Positions 5,820 through 8,611 of a stretch of DNA of 8,611 nt are shown here, piece by piece (within the stretch, counting starts at the first letter, position 1; the number at the start of each line of letters is the position of its first letter). The position numbers and the translations under genes are program-made. The notes beneath the pieces are model-generated. The model worked only from the letters and a program-made list of their open reading frames with translations, had not been told where the DNA came from and did not search any database. This DNA comes from Maricaulis sp965657935 (GTDB lineage: Bacteria; Pseudomonadota; Alphaproteobacteria; Caulobacterales; Maricaulaceae): the NCBI GenBank assembly GCA_965657935.1, contig CBFHQE010000118.1:1-8611 (forward strand), written 5' to 3'.

Positions 5820-7454
5820 ATGTCTGCAGACGCTGCAACACACGACGATCACACGCCCAGCATGTGGAGCTGGAAGCGCTGGGTTTATTCCACCAACCAC
5901 AAGGACATCGGTACGATGTACCTGCTCTTCGCGATCTTCGCGGGAGTCATCGGTGGTGCGATGTCCGGCCTGATCCGCTGGGAGCTGGCTGAGCCGGGTC
6001 TCCAGGTCTTCACCGGTGAAGACACCGGCTGGGGTGCGCTGTTCGGTAACGAGCACAATTATAACGTTGTCACGACCATGCACGGTCTGATCATGATCTT
6101 CTTCATGGTCATGCCGGCGATGATCGGCGGTTTTGGTAACTGGTTCGTGCCGCTGATGATCGGCGCGCCGGACATGGCCTTCCCGCGCATGAACAACATC
6201 TCTTTCTGGCTTCTGCCTGCGGCCTTCTTCCTGGCCTTCATATCGCTCTTCGTGCCGGGGTCCGGCGCGGGAGACGGATTTGGCGGTGGCTGGGTGATCT
6301 ATCCGCCGCTATCGACCACGGGCCATCCCGGGCCTGCGATGGATCTTCTGATCCTGTCGCTGCACATTGCCGGTGCGTCCTCGATCCTGGGTGCGATCAA
6401 CTTCATCACCACGATCTTCAACATGCGTGCGCCGGGCATGACCCTGCACAAGATGCCGCTGTTTGTCTGGTCCATGCTGGTGACGGTCTTCCTGCTGCTG
6501 CTCTCCCTGCCGGTTCTCGCTGGCGCGCTGACCATGCTGCTGACCGACCGTAACTTCGGCACGGCCTTCTTCGATCCGGCCGGTGGTGGCGATCCGGTGA
6601 TGTTCCAGCACCTGTTCTGGTTCTTTGGTCACCCGGAAGTCTACATCCTGATCCTGCCCGGTTTCGGCATCGTTTCGCACATCGTGTCGACCTTCTCCAA
6701 GAAGCCGATCTTCGGTTATCTGGGAATGGCCTATGCGATGGTTGCGATCGGTTTCATCGGCTTTATCGTGTGGGCTCACCACATGTATACCGTTGGCATG
6801 CCGGTTGATCTGAAAGCCTATTTCGTGGCGGCCACCATGGTCATCGCGGTTCCCACAGGCATCAAGATCTTCTCCTGGATTGCAACAATGTGGGGCGGTT
6901 CCATCGAGTTCCGCACACCGATGTTGTGGGCGATCGGCTTCATCTTCCTGTTCACCGTGGGGGGTGTGACGGGCGTGGTGCTGGCCAATGCCGGTATCGA
7001 CCAGTCGCTGCACGACACCTATTACGTGGTCGCGCACTTCCACTACGTGTTGTCCCTGGGTGCCGTCTTCGCGATCTTCGCGGGCTGGTATTACTGGTAC
7101 GAGAAGATCTTCGGTGTGAAGTATAATTCCATTCTCGCTCGCGCGCAGTTCTGGTTCTTCTTCATCGGCGCCAATGTGATCTTCTTCCCGCAGCACTTCC
7201 TGGGTCTGCAGGGCATGCCGCGTCGTTACGTCGACTATCCGGACGCCTTCGAGCAGTGGAACTGGGTCTCCTCCATGGGCTATGTGATCATGGCCATTGG
7301 TATGGTTCTCTTCTTCGTGGTTCTCATCGAGTCGATGATTTCGCGTCGCAAGGCGGACGCCAATCCATGGGGCGAGGGTGCGAAGACGCTTGAGTGGACG
7401 CTGTCCTCTCCGCCGCCCTTCCACCAGTTCAACGAGATTCCGAAAATCAAATAG
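5820..7454 (+). CDS. ctaD: cytochrome c oxidase subunit I, aa3 type (544 aa)
   Basis: Also called coxA. This is the catalytic subunit: it reduces O2 to water at heme a3-CuB and pumps protons across the inner membrane. The sequence gives the expected 12 helices. Heme a ligands are H88 (TTMHGL) and H408; the heme a3 ligand is H406 (VVAHFHYV). CuB ligands are H271, H320 and H321, with Y275 placed for the His-Tyr crosslink in GHPEVY. Proton-path residues of the A1 class are present: D118 (GAPDMAF), E273 (GHPEVY) and K349 (TGIKIF). R468 and R469 match the arginine pair near the heme propionates. The C-terminus SPPPFHQFNEIPKI is typical. The start is fixed by AAGGGG 8 nt before the ATG and by the short gap after coxB. 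It looks fully functional. Confidence 0.99.
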   Translation: MSADAATHDDHTPSMWSWKRWVYSTNHKDIGTMYLLFAIFAGVIGGAMSGLIRWELAEPGLQVFTGEDTGWGALFGNEHNYNVVTTMHGLIMIFFMVMPAMIGGFGNWFVPLMIGAPDMAFPRMNNISFWLLPAAFFLAFISLFVPGSGAGDGFGGGWVIYPPLSTTGHPGPAMDLLILSLHIAGASSILGAINFITTIFNMRAPGMTLHKMPLFVWSMLVTVFLLLLSLPVLAGALTMLLTDRNFGTAFFDPAGGGDPVMFQHLFWFFGHPEVYILILPGFGIVSHIVSTFSKKPIFGYLGMAYAMVAIGFIGFIVWAHHMYTVGMPVDLKAYFVAATMVIAVPTGIKIFSWIATMWGGSIEFRTPMLWAIGFIFLFTVGGVTGVVLANAGIDQSLHDTYYVVAHFHYVLSLGAVFAIFAGWYYWYEKIFGVKYNSILARAQFWFFFIGANVIFFPQHFLGLQGMPRRYVDYPDAFEQWNWVSSMGYVIMAIGMVLFFVVLIESMISRRKADANPWGEGAKTLEWTLSSPPPFHQFNEIPKIK

Positions 7455-7455
7455 G
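7453..7455 (+). promoter_or_regulatory. AGG ribosome-binding site deciding the TTG start of ctaB
   Basis: AGG overlaps the ctaD stop codon (TAG 7452-7454) and lies 6 nt before TTG 7462. There is no in-frame ATG or GTG between the ctaD stop and the first helix region until the Met of the LMKPRV motif. Starting there would remove the usual short cytoplasmic N-terminus, so TTG with this site is preferred. The match to anti-Shine-Dalgarno is short. Confidence 0.45.
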
Positions 7456-7461
7456 TCGATC

Positions 7462-8454
7462 TTGAACCACACGACGAACACCAGCGTTCATCGCGCAGAG
7501 GGCGGGGCTGTTTCAACAGCCTCGCCCCGCGACTATTTTGACTTGATGAAACCGCGGGTGATGACGCTGGTCGTCTTCACAGCCTTTGCCGGTCTCATCG
7601 CAGCGCCGACGGATGTTGATCCGTTTCTGGCGTTGATCTCGATTATTTCCCTGGCCATCGGGGCGGGCGCGGCGGGTGCGCTCAACATGGCCTATGACGC
7701 CGATATCGACGCCACCATGAAGCGCACGCAAAAACGCCCCGTGCCGCGCGGTGCAGTGTCGGTCTCGAACGCCTATGGCATGGGGCTGGTGGCGTCCATC
7801 CTGTCCGTGCTGATGATGGCCCTGGCCGCCAATTACCTGGCGGCTGGCCTGCTGGCCTTCTCGATTTTCTTCTATGCGGTCATCTACACGATGATCCTCA
7901 AGCGCTCGACGCCCCAGAATATCGTCATTGGCGGCGCGGCCGGCGCCTTCCCGCCGATGATTGGCTGGGTGATTGCGACCGGTGAGATCTCGCTCGATGC
8001 GGTGATCCTGTTCATGATCATCTTCCTGTGGACGCCGCCGCATTCCTGGGCCTTGGCATTGTACAAGTCCGGTGACTATGCCGCGGCCAATGTCCCGATG
8101 ATGCCGGTTGCCAGAGGCGCCAAGTCCACACGCCTGCAGATCCTGCTGTATTCGATCGTCATGGTCGTTTTCGCCGGGGCTCCGGTTCTGACCGGCCTGG
8201 GCGGGATGGTTTACGCGGCGACCTCACTGGGCGGCGGTTTGCTGTTCATGCTGCTGGCCTGGCGCATTTTCAATTCCCGCGCCGGCGAGGCGGGGTCCGC
8301 CGAAGACGGTGCGCTCTATGCAGTGCGCGCAGGAGACAAGGCGGCCCGCGATCTGTTTGCCTATTCGATCGGATATCTGACGGTGCTTTTTGCCGCATTG
8401 ATTGTTGAGCACGCATTTGATGCTTATTGGGCAGTTCCCGGAGTAAACGGCTAA
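7462..8454 (+). CDS. ctaB: protoheme IX farnesyltransferase (heme O synthase), 330 aa
   Basis: Also called cyoE or COX10. This UbiA-family membrane enzyme transfers the farnesyl group of farnesyl diphosphate to heme b, giving heme O, the precursor of the heme A used by CtaD. Motifs seen are LMKPRVMTLVVFT (28-40), the first aspartate motif N75-x3-D79-x3-D83 followed by KRTQKRPVPRG, LKRSTPQNIVIGGAAGAFPP (146-165), FLWTPPHSWALALYKSGDY (188-206) and VPMMPV (211-216). About nine membrane helices are expected. The start is taken as TTG 7462, 7 nt after the ctaD stop; an ATG inside ctaD at 7378 is in frame but adds 28 non-family residues, and the next Met (residue 29) cuts into the conserved region. 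The stop TAA shares its last base with the ATG of the next frame, so the two are probably translationally coupled. Confidence 0.96.
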   Translation: MNHTTNTSVHRAEGGAVSTASPRDYFDLMKPRVMTLVVFTAFAGLIAAPTDVDPFLALISIISLAIGAGAAGALNMAYDADIDATMKRTQKRPVPRGAVSVSNAYGMGLVASILSVLMMALAANYLAAGLLAFSIFFYAVIYTMILKRSTPQNIVIGGAAGAFPPMIGWVIATGEISLDAVILFMIIFLWTPPHSWALALYKSGDYAAANVPMMPVARGAKSTRLQILLYSIVMVVFAGAPVLTGLGGMVYAATSLGGGLLFMLLAWRIFNSRAGEAGSAEDGALYAVRAGDKAARDLFAYSIGYLTVLFAALIVEHAFDAYWAVPGVNG

Positions 8455-8611
8455 TGGTCCCCGAAAACGGTTCCGACACGACTGACGACAACACCTCTGA
8501 CGAGACCGCCGAGGAGCGTCTCGACAGTTCCGGTGCGCCAGCCAGCGAGAATTTCGGGTTTCATCACCGCGAAGGCCAGCCTTCCGGTGAGAGTGTCAGC
8601 CTGACCGAGGA
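8454..8611 (+). CDS. acidic hypothetical protein, N-terminal 52 residues (runs off right edge)
   Basis: The frame opens at ATG 8454, overlapping the ctaB stop by 1 nt, with GGAG 10 nt upstream, and stays open to the edge. The visible part is hydrophilic and low in complexity: 13 of 52 residues are D or E, only two are R, and it is rich in S, T, G and P. No signal peptide or membrane segment is seen yet, so it is probably a disordered cytoplasmic tail. In many alphaproteobacteria a small one-helix protein (CoxF-like) and then the copper chaperone CtaG follow ctaB. This could be either with an unusual N-terminal extension, or something else. I do not recognise it. The tight overlap makes it likely a real member of the oxidase operon. 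Confidence 0.6.
   Translation, partial: MVPENGSDTTDDNTSDETAEERLDSSGAPASENFGFHHREGQPSGESVSLTE

Noticed and set aside
4951..5841. 296-codon open frame on the minus strand across coxB
   Set aside because: It is a shadow of coxB, with the same antisense composition and no motif.
6309..7481. 390-codon open frame on the minus strand across ctaD
   Set aside because: It is antisense to a full-length subunit I gene. Composition is rich in H, R, D, E and Q, as expected for the reverse of hydrophobic membrane-protein codons; no ribosome-binding site or domain is seen.
7513..8043. 176-codon open frame on the minus strand across ctaB
   Set aside because: It is antisense to conserved UbiA-family motifs, and its H/R/Q/D-rich composition marks it as a shadow.
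1..8611. Mobile elements, CRISPR, tRNA, rRNA, toxin-antitoxin or phage genes
   Set aside because: I looked for transposase-like frames, terminal inverted repeats, regularly spaced repeats and cloverleaf patterns and found none. All the genes are core or outer-membrane functions.

Overview
The window reads as chromosomal DNA from a GC-rich alphaproteobacterium. The cytochrome oxidase operon order (coxB, ctaD, ctaB), the strong GC bias at third codon positions, and TonB-receptor-like proteins of a type I associate with Caulobacterales, Maricaulales and Hyphomonadaceae point that way. The family-level placement is inference from recall; no database was searched.

Left part, positions 1-4530, all on the minus strand. 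Read in transcription order (right to left) it holds tldD (4530-3118), an outer-membrane TonB-dependent-receptor-like protein (2993-903), and a second paralogous receptor that starts at 742 and runs off the left edge. The two receptors have closely related N-terminal plug domains (about 73% identical by hand count) but much more divergent barrels, so they look like an old tandem duplication whose barrels have diverged. The gaps between these genes (124 and 160 nt) contain several inverted repeats.

Middle, positions 4531-4932. This is a 402-nt divergent intergenic region between tldD (minus) and the oxidase operon (plus). It holds a good sigma-70-type promoter (CTGACA, 17-nt spacer, TATATT) and, just downstream of the expected transcription start, a perfect 7-bp inverted repeat in the leader. 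Farther upstream there is a loose cluster of TTCTGT-type repeats.

Right part, positions 4933-8611, all plus strand and tightly packed. coxB (subunit II, CuA site) is followed 11 nt later by ctaD (subunit I, heme a, heme a3-CuB). ctaB (heme O synthase) follows after 7 nt, probably from a TTG start. The stop codon of ctaB overlaps by one base the ATG of an acidic reading frame cut by the right edge. Together they make the core of an aa3-type cytochrome c oxidase: CtaB farnesylates heme b to heme O, the precursor of heme A that CtaD needs, and CoxB takes electrons from cytochrome c.

Most of the window is ordinary. I see no mobile element, CRISPR array, tRNA or rRNA, and no convincing new system. 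The parts worth a second look are the receptor pair, the oxidase leader, and the acidic frame at the right edge.
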